Positions 6,943 through 13,324 of a DNA stretch of 16,026 nt are shown piece after piece (the stretch's first letter is position 1; every line of letters begins with the position of its first letter). The position numbers and the translations under genes were made by a program. The notes under the pieces are model-generated. The model saw only the letters and a list, made by a program, of their open reading frames with translations. It was not told where the DNA came from and searched no databases. This DNA is from Ruminococcaceae bacterium UBA6392 (GTDB taxonomy: Bacteria; Bacillota; Clostridia; Oscillospirales; Acutalibacteraceae): positions 1-16,026 of the forward strand of contig DJQG01000071.1 in NCBI GenBank assembly GCA_002438685.1, read 5' to 3'.

Positions 6943-7093
6943 CTTTGTACAAATTACATAATCAGCGAGTCTTTTTTTGTCAGAAGCAGCAAAAATAATC
7001 AATATTGCAAATTGCAATTGCATACGGCGAAAATAAATGATACTATATATGCATAAAGACAGCTTTGAACAACATACGAAAGAAGTGTTGGTA

Positions 7094-7711
7094 TTGAGAA
7101 AATCAGCAAAAATATGTTTCTCGGTGCTCTCTGCCGTCGTGCTTGCGATTGGGATAGCTGCAATCTGTTTCTTTTCTTCAACTCTTTCTGCAGCAGGCTG
7201 TATTGACTATTGCAGAAAGAATACCAAGAGCGGAGCAAACGAATTCTTTGCTATAGGCGACGATATGGATGGGAAGAAATATGTCTATTATATCGCATCG
7301 GATGTTGAGCCGGGAAAATCACAGGAACTATTTGTGTTTGAACGTACATATTTAGATAGGTATAAATTCTTGCTGAGCAGTTCTCAGGGCGGAGCGACTG
7401 ATGGAGGCGAAAAGGTTGGATCATTAAAGTTCTTCCCTGGGAGCGGAGACAAGGATGGCAGTACAGGAGCTGCGCTGCTTTTCTTTGGCTCGATCGCCGA
7501 TGCGAAAATAGCCAGGTGCGAATATAGCCTTATTTTGACAGACGGTGAGGAAACTTTTATGCGGAAAAAGCCATTGACGAATAACAATAACAAAGTGTGG
7601 CTCATTGGTTTTTATGGTTTATCTGATTACGATAACCGGACGGTAAAAGATGTTACTTCCGCAAGCTTCTTTGACGAAGACGGAAAACTCGTCGCGACAT
7701 ATTCAAAATAA
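7094..7711 (+). CDS. Hypothetical exported or membrane-anchored protein
   Basis: I do not recognise this protein. From the TTG at 7094 it has 205 residues. It starts with a basic stretch (MRKSAK), a hydrophobic segment of about residues 7-28, then STLSAAGC, and a soluble domain of about 165 residues rich in Gly, Asp, Ser and aromatic residues. It is probably exported or tethered on the cell surface. Cys36 is not in a good lipobox, because the position 3 before it is Ala, not Leu. I prefer the TTG because GAAAGAAG ends 8 nt upstream and the N-terminus then looks like a signal peptide. In-frame ATG codons at 7037 and 7049 have no ribosome binding site. Codon use is more AT-rich than in neighbouring genes (many ATA, AAA, TTA and TTT codons), suggesting a lineage-specific or acquired gene. 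It stands alone between two terminators. Confidence 0.65.
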   Translation: MRKSAKICFSVLSAVVLAIGIAAICFFSSTLSAAGCIDYCRKNTKSGANEFFAIGDDMDGKKYVYYIASDVEPGKSQELFVFERTYLDRYKFLLSSSQGGATDGGEKVGSLKFFPGSGDKDGSTGAALLFFGSIADAKIARCEYSLILTDGEETFMRKKPLTNNNNKVWLIGFYGLSDYDNRTVKDVTSASFFDEDGKLVATYSK

Positions 7712-7716
7712 AATCA

Positions 7717-7746
7717 GCTCCCGATCCGCTTTTGCAGGTCGGGAGC
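7717..7746. terminator. Bidirectional terminator between convergent genes
   Basis: A 13-bp stem, GCTCCCGATCCGC (7717-7729) with GCAGGTCGGGAGC (7734-7746), has one mismatch, one wobble and a TTTT loop. T-rich sequence follows on both strands (ATTTCTTTATTTC on plus, TGATTTTATTTTG on minus). It serves the hypothetical gene ending at 7711 and the tfoX-like gene ending at 7753. Confidence 0.85.
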
Positions 7747-7752
7747 ATTTCT

Positions 7753-8073
7753 TTATTTCTTCTTTTTCGGCTTCGGTGCAGGCAGCTCGTCATACATCGC
7801 CTCAAAGAGTTCTTTCAAAAACCATCTGTCCTCGATGTTTTCGACCATCAGCATCGGCTTCGCGCCGTCATACGGCAGCTCCTCCGGTGCGTCCGGCATC
7901 ATATTTCGCGCCGCCTGAACGGGCTTTACGAGAAATCGGTTGTCATATATCCCGCCGATTACTTTTCCGCGAAAATAGAGTATATATTCGCTCATCATTG
8001 CCCGGCTCGTCACATCTCCGGCCTCGCTCAGCTGTTCGAGCACATATTCGAGATAATCTTTGCTTGATGCCAT
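7753..8073 (-). CDS. TfoX N-terminal domain protein
   Basis: A 106-residue protein made only of the TfoX-N (Sxy-type) domain. Typical parts are the N-terminal SSKDYLEYVLEQL, then the motif AMMSEYILYFRGKVIGGIYD (about 25-44), the LVKPV strand, and PYDGAKPMLMVENIEDR (about 67-83). The end is a basic Pro/Lys tail (KPKKKK). In Gammaproteobacteria, TfoX/Sxy activates competence genes together with CRP, but stand-alone TfoX-N proteins of Firmicutes have no established role, so a competence function should not be assumed. Its ATG lies one base after the metallophosphoesterase stop codon, so the two are probably translated as a coupled pair. Confidence 0.85.
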   Translation of the reverse strand: MASSKDYLEYVLEQLSEAGDVTSRAMMSEYILYFRGKVIGGIYDNRFLVKPVQAARNMMPDAPEELPYDGAKPMLMVENIEDRWFLKELFEAMYDELPAPKPKKKK

Positions 8074-8074
8074 A

Positions 8075-9289
8075 TTATTTTCTCTTGCTTTCTTCGTATG
8101 CCTGTTTTTCGGCGTTGAACTGCTCAGGGCGCTTGAGATAATCGCGGTTGAATCGTCTGCCGACCGTTATGCTGCCGTCGGTCAGAATCTCCGTTATCGT
8201 TACGCCCTGCATCCACTTTTCCTCCGGCCAGCCGAAGTTCGTGCCCATGGTGTATGTCTCGTATCCGCCGCACTGGCTGTATATGAAGCAGACTCCGTTG
8301 TAGTTCGCGCAGAAGTCGTTGACATGGTCGTGTCCGCAGTAAACTGCCTGAGTGCTGCCGAGCTCGCATATGGCGTCAAACATTCCGCTGTTGAACGGAG
8401 AACAGCCGACGGATTCATACATCCCGCCGTAGAAAATTTTCGCTTCGCCCGTCGGAACATACCGTCCGTTTTCGTCGAGCTTCATAACATGCTCAAACTC
8501 CGGCAGGGGAATGTGAAAATACATCATCGATTTTACTTTTCCGTATTTCTCTTCCGTCCTGCGCACGCAGTTTTTGTACCATTCTATCTGCTCCGGTTTT
8601 AAGAAGTCGTAGCCCTTCATGCCATCGGGCACTCCGTAGTCTTTGTAATATCTCTCGCGTATGTCGCGCCCGGAGTCGAAGAGATACAGGCTCTGGAGCA
8701 GAGAGTTTTCGCCGTTTTTGATGTCTATTCTGTAGTTGCCGTAGCCGTAGAGACTGTCGTCGCCGTGGAGCGCGAGGCAGTGCGGATAGCGGCGCATGGA
8801 GTCGAGCATGAGCCATTTGTAGAAGCCCTTTTCCTCGCGAACCTCGTGATTGCCGAAGACAATCGCCCAGTACACTCCTGTCTTTTCCATGAAGCGCGCG
8901 AACTGAACCGCGTCAAGTTGCTGGAACTTCGAGAGTATTATATCTCCCGTGAATATCACAAGATCGGGCTTTGCCTGCGCAATATGATTTGCGAGCATCT
9001 GCATCGCCTTGCGGCGCAGAGAGGGCGTGTCGCCGAGATGGATGTCCGTCGTCGTGAGTATGCGGAACGGCTTGTCCGAATATGTACCGTCCTTGTTGAA
9101 TTTGCCAATTGTAACGCTCTCTTCGTCTCTGTCTATTATCTTCACGCCCGTTTCGGCGGGAACTATATTAACGTTTTTTTCAAACAGCCAGTCGCGCCTG
9201 TCCTTCGGGAGCAGGGGATATGCGATGCTGTAGAGTTCGAGCCCGAGTGCGTTTAAATTGCGTCTGCAAAAAGCGGCTATAGGGTGCAT
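8075..9289 (-). CDS. Calcineurin-like metallophosphoesterase
   Basis: A two-metal phosphoesterase of 404 residues with every family motif: Asp82-x-His84 (TTDIHLGD), Gly115-Asp116 (FTGDI), Gly146-Asn147-His148-Glu149 (VFGNHE), His259 (YFHIP) and Gly319-His320-x-His322 (CGHDHVND). No signal peptide or membrane span is apparent, so it is probably cytoplasmic. The overall layout, with a 75-residue N-terminal extension and SPFNSGMFDAICELGS before GHDH, resembles the Dcr2/purple-acid-phosphatase-like branch. The substrate is unknown. I chose the ATG at 9289 with AGCGAGG at 9306-9300. A TTG at 9349 also opens the frame, but it is the -35 box of a very good promoter, so it cannot be the start of the main transcript. 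It is first in an operon with the tfoX-like gene. Confidence 0.9.
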   Translation of the reverse strand: MHPIAAFCRRNLNALGLELYSIAYPLLPKDRRDWLFEKNVNIVPAETGVKIIDRDEESVTIGKFNKDGTYSDKPFRILTTTDIHLGDTPSLRRKAMQMLANHIAQAKPDLVIFTGDIILSKFQQLDAVQFARFMEKTGVYWAIVFGNHEVREEKGFYKWLMLDSMRRYPHCLALHGDDSLYGYGNYRIDIKNGENSLLQSLYLFDSGRDIRERYYKDYGVPDGMKGYDFLKPEQIEWYKNCVRRTEEKYGKVKSMMYFHIPLPEFEHVMKLDENGRYVPTGEAKIFYGGMYESVGCSPFNSGMFDAICELGSTQAVYCGHDHVNDFCANYNGVCFIYSQCGGYETYTMGTNFGWPEEKWMQGVTITEILTDGSITVGRRFNRDYLKRPEQFNAEKQAYEESKRK

Positions 9290-9320
9290 CTGATGAAAAC
9301 CTCGCTTGATATTTTTCTTG

Positions 9321-9349
9321 ATTATATCATCTGCGAGCCCTAAAATCAA
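9321..9349 (-). promoter_or_regulatory. Promoter of the metallophosphoesterase-tfoX operon
   Basis: On the minus strand, TTGATT (9349-9344) lies 17 nt before TATAAT (9326-9321), with TGA directly in front making an extended -10. The leader is only about 25 nt. This promoter rules out the upstream TTG start of the metallophosphoesterase frame. Confidence 0.8.
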
Positions 9350-9404
9350 TCTTTAGTGTTTTCAAAATTCCTGTTTGCAAAATGTAATATATTTTTCTTC
9401 TGCG

Positions 9405-9422
9405 GTTATAACTATATATAAC
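9405..9422. promoter_or_regulatory. AT-rich dyad between two divergent promoters
   Basis: GTTATA-N6-TATAAC is a 6-6-6 inverted repeat near the middle of the interval between the divergent promoters at 9321-9349 and 9447-9475. It could be an operator for both, though in such AT-rich DNA a chance repeat is possible. The rest of 9350-9446 is AT-rich and holds no gene. Confidence 0.3.
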
Positions 9423-9446
9423 ATATAAATTTTTCACAAAACTTTG

Positions 9447-9475
9447 TTGATTTAAAGGAGCTTAAATGATATAAT
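9447..9475 (+). promoter_or_regulatory. Promoter of the orphan BMP lipoprotein gene
   Basis: TTGATT at 9447-9452 and TATAAT at 9470-9475 are 17 nt apart, with TGA before the -10. Start expected near 9482, leader of about 39 nt. The leader contains the small hairpin GGAC-GCGTGA-GTCC (9489-9502) and the palindrome CCTATATAGG (9501-9510), which overlaps the first bases of the AGGAGG ribosome binding site at 9508-9513 and might partly mask it. Confidence 0.8.
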
Positions 9476-9520
9476 AAACAATCGAAACGGACGCGTGAGT
9501 CCTATATAGGAGGTTTTATA

Positions 9521-10687
9521 ATGAAGAAGTCCTTTGCGGCACTTCTTGCGGCGCTTTTGATTTTCGGCTGCGCCGCCCTTACCGCATGCAATAAAAGTCG
9601 TCTCTCGACCGAGGCGGGAGACAGTCAGATAATTTCGGCAGATGAAATTGCCGATACTATGACCTCGAAAGACGGAAAATATGAAATAGCAATGGTCACG
9701 AATGTCGGCAGGCTCAAAGATAAATCTTTCAACCAGGGAACCTGGGACGGAGTCAAGCTCTTTGCCTATAAAAACGGCAAGTCGTATAAATATTATCAGC
9801 CCAGAAACGGCAACAAAGCTTCTGATGATGACAGATACAATGCGTTTATCGAAGCAATAAAGGGCGGCGCGAATATAATCGTCGCCACAGGCTATGAGCA
9901 GGAAAATGCTCTCAAACGAGCCGCGGTGGAAAATCCCGATACAAAGTTTATCTTTGTCGACGGCTATGTCCTCACCAACGGCGACGGACAGGCTCTCCGG
10001 AATGTTGCGGCGGTTACCTTCAAAGAGGAGCAGGGCGGCTATCTTGCGGGATATGCCGCGGTTGTCGAGGGCAATACAAAGCTCGGGTTCGTCGGCGGCG
10101 GAGCGGGCAATAACCCGTCCGTCAACAGATTTGGCTACGGCTTCGTCCAGGGCGCGAACGACGCGGCAAAGCTGACCGGTGTTGTTATCGAGATGAAGTA
10201 CAGCTACCGCTACGGCGATAATTTCTCGGCTTCTGCCGAGCTTCAGAATATGGTCAACGAATGGTATAAGTCCGGCACGGAGTGCATTTTCTCCTGCGGC
10301 GGTGAGATGTGCGATTCCGTCTTCGAAGCGGCTTTGGCGAATAACGGCAAGTCCATCGGCGTCGATGTCGATCAGTCGTCTGTATCCGATACCGTTATAA
10401 CTTCGGCAATGAAAGGACTCGGCTCGGGCGTGCAGAAGATACTCACCTCGTTCTATGCGGGCAAGTGGGCGCTCGTCGGCGGACTCTCTTCAAGCCTCGG
10501 CGTTGACGACAATGCCGTCGGCCTGCCTTTTGCAACCTCTAAGTTTGAGAAGTTCACCGAGGGCGATTATGTCAAGCTCGTCAATTCCATGAAGAGCGGC
10601 GGAACGCTTGAGGTGAAGAACGATTTTTCCGCTTTCCTTGCGGGCGGGGAGACTTTCGAAAATGTCGCCGTCAGCTTTATAAAATAA
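9521..10687 (+). CDS. BMP-family substrate-binding lipoprotein (PnrA/Med-like), orphan
   Basis: A 388-residue lipoprotein of the BMP (basic membrane protein) family, the periplasmic-binding-like receptors of nucleoside ABC transporters. The signal peptide ends in the lipobox LTAC, with lipid-modified Cys23. The mature part carries the family landmarks: VTNVGRLKDKSFNQGTWDG (about 60-78), the NIIVATGYEQ region, FVDGYV, AAVTFKEEQGGYLAGYAA (about 164-181), and KLGFVGGGAGN followed by RFGYGFVQGA. The likely ligand is a nucleoside or a related compound, by analogy with PnrA. No permease or ATPase gene is next to it; it has its own promoter and is followed by a hairpin. It must therefore feed a transporter encoded elsewhere, possibly the one beginning at 16023, or act as a stand-alone receptor. 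It is a paralogue of the lipoprotein at 14922-16013. Confidence 0.9.
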   Translation: MKKSFAALLAALLIFGCAALTACNKSRLSTEAGDSQIISADEIADTMTSKDGKYEIAMVTNVGRLKDKSFNQGTWDGVKLFAYKNGKSYKYYQPRNGNKASDDDRYNAFIEAIKGGANIIVATGYEQENALKRAAVENPDTKFIFVDGYVLTNGDGQALRNVAAVTFKEEQGGYLAGYAAVVEGNTKLGFVGGGAGNNPSVNRFGYGFVQGANDAAKLTGVVIEMKYSYRYGDNFSASAELQNMVNEWYKSGTECIFSCGGEMCDSVFEAALANNGKSIGVDVDQSSVSDTVITSAMKGLGSGVQKILTSFYAGKWALVGGLSSSLGVDDNAVGLPFATSKFEKFTEGDYVKLVNSMKSGGTLEVKNDFSAFLAGGETFENVAVSFIK

Positions 10688-10697
10688 GCAGCTTTTT

Positions 10698-10740
10698 GGG
10701 AGCCTCGGCGCGTTGAACGTTGAGGCTCCCTTGAGTTTAT
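10698..10740. terminator. Hairpin between the convergent BMP and cotJC genes
   Basis: Perfect 9-bp stem GGGAGCCTC (10698-10706) / GAGGCTCCC (10732-10740) with a long loop. The plus-strand tail is TTGAGTTTATATTTT, an imperfect U-tract. On the minus strand the hairpin begins 5 nt after the cotJC stop but is followed by A residues. It is probably a terminator for the BMP gene and less convincing for cotJ. Confidence 0.6.
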
Positions 10741-10744
10741 ATTT

Positions 10745-11344
10745 TCAGCATTTGTCAAACGACGGGTTGAAAGAATAGTAGTTCTTCGAGTTGAGCCTGT
10801 CGGTGACGGTGCGCAGCCCCTCGCCGAACCGCTGGAAGTGAACTATTTCGCGCTCGCGCAGGAATTTTATCGGGTCGCGGACATCCGGATCGTCAACAAG
10901 GCGCAGAATATTGTCATATGTGACTCTCGCTTTCTGCTCGGCCGCCATGTCTTCCGTCAAATCGGCTATCGTGTCGCCCTTGCACTGCATCGACCCCGCG
11001 CTGTAGGGCATTCCGTTTGCCCCTGCGGGATATACTCCGGCGGTGTGGGTGACGAAATATGCGTCGAATCCGCCTTTCTTTATCTCCTCGGGCGTAAGAT
11101 TTCTCGTCAGCTGATAGACTATCGCGCCTATCATTTCAAGATGCCCGAGCTCCTCTGTGCCTATGTCTGTCAGCAGTCCCTTGAGCTGCGCATAAGGCAT
11201 TGTGAACCTCTGGCTGAGATAGCGGAGCGATGCGCCGAGCTCACCGTCTGGTCCTCCGTATTGGTCGAGTATTATCTTCGCGTATTTCGGGTTCGGATTT
11301 GCTATCTTTACCGGATACTGAAGCTTCTTTTCATATACAAACAT
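10745..11344 (-). CDS. cotJC: Spore coat protein CotJC, manganese-catalase family
   Basis: A 199-residue protein of the dimanganese catalase fold, located in the spore coat of Bacilli and Clostridia. The metal ligands are all visible: Glu35 (DGELGAS), Glu65 and His68 (EELGHLE), Glu136 (MAAEQKAR), and His169 with Glu166 (REIVHFQ). Catalase activity is therefore plausible and would protect the spore from peroxide. The start is the ATG at 11344, which overlaps the cotJB stop by one base (TGATG). The frame stays open for 16 codons upstream, but that is cotJB sequence and MFVYEKKLQYP is the normal N-terminus. It is third in the cotJA-cotJB-cotJC operon, the standard order. Confidence 0.95.
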   Translation of the reverse strand: MFVYEKKLQYPVKIANPNPKYAKIILDQYGGPDGELGASLRYLSQRFTMPYAQLKGLLTDIGTEELGHLEMIGAIVYQLTRNLTPEEIKKGGFDAYFVTHTAGVYPAGANGMPYSAGSMQCKGDTIADLTEDMAAEQKARVTYDNILRLVDDPDVRDPIKFLREREIVHFQRFGEGLRTVTDRLNSKNYYSFNPSFDKC

Positions 11345-11595
11345 CAGCAGCCACACTCCTCTGTATCCCACGGCCACGGGTCTTTGAGCCACTCTGCGCC
11401 GGTCGCGTCGAGCGCCGTGAGCGCGCCGAACTGAGCTTCATACTCGCTTCTGAGCGCCCTGTACCGCGCGTCGCATTTGCGAAACAGCGCGAGTGCCTGG
11501 AGATCGGACGGGTGGGTGTCAAGATAGAGATGCAGTTCCCACTGAGTGAACTGCGCGGCGCTCAGCCGCCTGAGCATCGTTTCGCGCTTTGTCAT
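11344..11595 (-). CDS. cotJB: Spore coat protein CotJB
   Basis: A small coat protein of 83 residues. The core WELHLYLDTHPSDLQAL (about 20-36), the region around SEYEAQFGALT, and the end KDPWPWD (about 72-78) match the CotJB family, in which YLDTHP and PWPW are the strongest marks. I chose the ATG at 11595, which overlaps the cotJA stop as ATGA and has GAGGTG six nt upstream; a GTG at 11604 is the alternative and would add three residues. The protein ends with Cys residues (ECGC). It acts with CotJA and CotJC in coat assembly; its biochemical role is not known. Confidence 0.92.
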   Translation of the reverse strand: MTKRETMLRRLSAAQFTQWELHLYLDTHPSDLQALALFRKCDARYRALRSEYEAQFGALTALDATGAEWLKDPWPWDTEECGC

Positions 11596-11798
11596 CTCGA
11601 ACACCTCGCAGGATTGAATGGCTTGTTGAGAACGGGGAAGAGCGTGCCGACTTCAAGAGCTTTCATCTCGTCGTATACGCTTATATCCATCTGTATCGGA
11701 ACATATGCCATGGCGACGCTGTAGTCCTCGGGGAACGGAGTCGTCGCCTCGCGCACGGAGCAGGAGCAGCTCCCGGCGCTTCGGTTGTTGTAATTCAT
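11592..11798 (-). CDS. cotJA: Spore coat associated protein CotJA
   Basis: A 68-residue protein with VAMAYVPIQ (about 28-36) and LEVGTLFPVLNKPF (about 48-61), which are the core of the CotJA family. The N-terminus includes a CSCS motif. It is the first gene of the operon; AAAGGAGT lies 11 nt before the ATG at 11798. Expression is expected in the mother cell under a sporulation sigma factor; the upstream sequence has a CATATGAT element that could be a sigma-E -10 box. Confidence 0.92.
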   Translation of the reverse strand: MNYNNRSAGSCSCSVREATTPFPEDYSVAMAYVPIQMDISVYDEMKALEVGTLFPVLNKPFNPARCSR

Positions 11799-11844
11799 AT
11801 CGGAACATTACTCCTTTATCTTGCTTTTTATGAGGCATCCCTCT

Positions 11845-11875
11845 GTACATCATATGATTTGTACGGATTTTTGAC
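11845..11875. promoter_or_regulatory. Divergent control region of cotJ and deo, candidate sigma-E promoter and dyad
   Basis: On the minus strand, CATATGAT (11856-11849) resembles the sigma-E -10 consensus CATACAnT, with GTCAAA (11875-11870) 13 nt upstream as a possible -35. It is 51 nt from the cotJA ATG. The same DNA forms an imperfect dyad, GTACA at 11845-11849 and TGTAC at 11860-11864 around TCATATGA. On the plus strand TATGAT at 11853-11858 could be a -10 box for deoC, but no good -35 is present. All three assignments are tentative. Confidence 0.4.
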
Positions 11876-11896
11876 AAAGCGCAGGCTTTGTTTTTT
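11874..11896 (+). terminator. Terminator-like hairpin in the deoC leader
   Basis: Stem ACAAAGC (11874-11880) / GCTTTGT (11885-11891), 7 bp with a GCAG loop, runs directly into six T residues (11891-11896). It lies 31 nt before the deoC ATG on the coding strand. There is no plus-strand gene upstream that it could terminate, so it may be an attenuator or may stop stray transcripts. Confidence 0.5.
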
Positions 11897-11926
11897 ACCG
11901 CAGAAAACACAACGGAGGAACAGAAA

Positions 11927-12592
11927 ATGGACATCAGAGAAATTCTCAAAAAAGTCGACCACACCTTGCTCGGAGTTACTGCCGGGTGGAGCGATATCGA
12001 ACAGATACTTATCGATGCCGAAAAATTTGGCACGGCGAGCGCGTGCATTCCGCCAGCGTTTGTCAAAAGAGCGAAGGACTATGTCGGGGACAGGGTGAAG
12101 ATATGCACCGTCATCGGCTTCCCGAACGGCTATAACACCACCGCCGCCAAGGTCTTCGAAACAAAAGATGCCGTTGCAAACGGCGCGGACGAGATAGATA
12201 TGGTCATAAATGTCGGCGAACTCAAGTCCGGCAATACCGTCTATGTCGAGAATGAGATAAAAGCGGTTCGCGCCGCATGCGAGGGTAAGATATTGAAAGT
12301 CATTATCGAAACCTGCTTGCTGACCGAAAACGAAAAAATAACAATGTGTGAGATAGTTACCCGCTCGGGCGCGGATTATATAAAAACCTCGACCGGATTT
12401 TCTCTCGGCGGCGCAACATTCGATGATATAAAGCTCTTTTCGGAGCATATAGGAAGCAATGTGAAAATGAAAGCCGCAGGCGGCATCAGCAGCCTCGACG
12501 ATGCGGAGAAGTTCATAGCCCTCGGATGCGACAGGCTCGGCACGAGTAGGATAGTCAAGCTCGCCAAAGGTCTCGATGCGTCCGGATATTGA
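11927..12592 (+). CDS. deoC: Deoxyribose-phosphate aldolase
   Basis: A class I aldolase that cleaves 2-deoxy-D-ribose-5-phosphate to acetaldehyde and glyceraldehyde-3-phosphate, the last step of deoxynucleoside breakdown. The 221-residue protein has the usual family length. VDHTLLG opens the barrel, IGFPNGY (64-70) is conserved, Asp91 (EIDMVINVG) is the proton relay, Lys153 in DYIKTSTGF forms the Schiff base, and Lys182 in KMKAAGGI is the second conserved lysine. The ATG at 11927 follows GGAGG at 11914-11918. It is the first gene of the deoC-deoD-deoB-cdd-lipoprotein operon. No DeoR-type regulator gene is nearby. Confidence 0.96.
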   Translation: MDIREILKKVDHTLLGVTAGWSDIEQILIDAEKFGTASACIPPAFVKRAKDYVGDRVKICTVIGFPNGYNTTAAKVFETKDAVANGADEIDMVINVGELKSGNTVYVENEIKAVRAACEGKILKVIIETCLLTENEKITMCEIVTRSGADYIKTSTGFSLGGATFDDIKLFSEHIGSNVKMKAAGGISSLDDAEKFIALGCDRLGTSRIVKLAKGLDASGY

Positions 12593-12605
12593 AAGGAGAA
12601 CCGAT

Positions 12606-13310
12606 ATGCCAACTGCACATAACACCGCAAACAAAGGCGATTTCGCCAAAACAGTCCTCATGCCCGGCGATCCGCTCAGGGCGAAATATATCGCCGAGAA
12701 TTTTATCGATGATGCCCGCCTTGTCAACAATGTCAGGGGCGTTCAGGGCTATACCGGTACTTATCGCGGAAAGCCTGTCTCCGTCATGGCGTCCGGCATG
12801 GGCATGCCCTCGATAGGTATATATTCCTATGAGCTTTTCAATTTTTACGATGTCGATAATATCATCCGCGTCGGTTCCGCCGGCGGCATAGCCCCCGGAC
12901 TTAAACTGCGTGATGTTGTTATAGGAGCGGGCGCGTGCACCAATTCGAATTTCGCCCACCAGTTCGGTCTGCCCGGTGCGTTTGCGCCGATAGCGTCGTT
13001 CTCTCTGCTCGAAAAAGCGGTGTCCGCCGCGAGAAAGTTGGGTAAAGAACCCGTGGTTGGCAATACTGTCTCATCCGATACTTTTTATGAGGATATCCCG
13101 AGCTTTGAGCTGTGGCGCAAAATGGGCGTTCTGGCAGTCGAAATGGAGGCGGCTGCGCTCTATATGAACGCCGCGCGCTCCGGCAAGAATGCGCTGTGCA
13201 TCTGCACTATATCCGACCTGCCCATGGATCCGACGAGCGGCGAATGCTCGCCTGCAGAGCGTGAGCAGAGCTTTGATGAAATGATAGAAATAGCCCTCAA
13301 TACTCTTTAA
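12606..13310 (+). CDS. deoD: Purine-nucleoside phosphorylase, DeoD type
   Basis: A hexameric phosphorylase that converts purine (deoxy)nucleosides plus phosphate to the free base and (deoxy)ribose-1-phosphate. The 234-residue protein is close to the 233-239 residues of characterised DeoD enzymes. His5 in PTAHNTANKGDFA, GDPLRAKYIAENF (21-33), Arg44, Arg88 in IIRVGSAGG, Glu179/Glu181 in AVEMEAAALY and the catalytic Asp204 in TISD are all present. The ATG at 12606 has AAAGGAG just before it; the frame extends upstream into deoC without a better start. It lies 13 nt after deoC. Confidence 0.96.
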   Translation: MPTAHNTANKGDFAKTVLMPGDPLRAKYIAENFIDDARLVNNVRGVQGYTGTYRGKPVSVMASGMGMPSIGIYSYELFNFYDVDNIIRVGSAGGIAPGLKLRDVVIGAGACTNSNFAHQFGLPGAFAPIASFSLLEKAVSAARKLGKEPVVGNTVSSDTFYEDIPSFELWRKMGVLAVEMEAAALYMNAARSGKNALCICTISDLPMDPTSGECSPAEREQSFDEMIEIALNTL

Positions 13311-13324
13311 ACGGAGCGATATTC

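Noticed and set aside
5852..6952. Open frame of 366 codons on the minus strand opposite the second hydrolase
   Set aside because: It is a shadow produced by the GC-rich third codon positions of the plus-strand hydrolase. It has no ribosome binding site or family match, and overlaps the real gene's full length.
8765..9256. Plus-strand frames opposite the metallophosphoesterase
   Set aside because: The minus-strand gene has all five metallophosphoesterase motifs, so these are antisense shadows.
9290..9349. TTG start at 9349 for the metallophosphoesterase, adding 20 residues
   Set aside because: The TTG is the -35 box of a TTGATT-17-TATAAT promoter and the added residues cover the -10 box, so the transcript starts after it. 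ATG 9289 has an SD-like sequence.
10745..11344. Stand-alone oxidative-stress manganese catalase
   Set aside because: The protein has the catalase metal ligands, but its length and its place directly after cotJA and cotJB identify it as the spore-coat CotJC form.
11828..12730. Open frame of 300 codons on the minus strand opposite deoC
   Set aside because: deoC on the plus strand has all catalytic residues. The minus frame crosses the divergent control region and resembles nothing.
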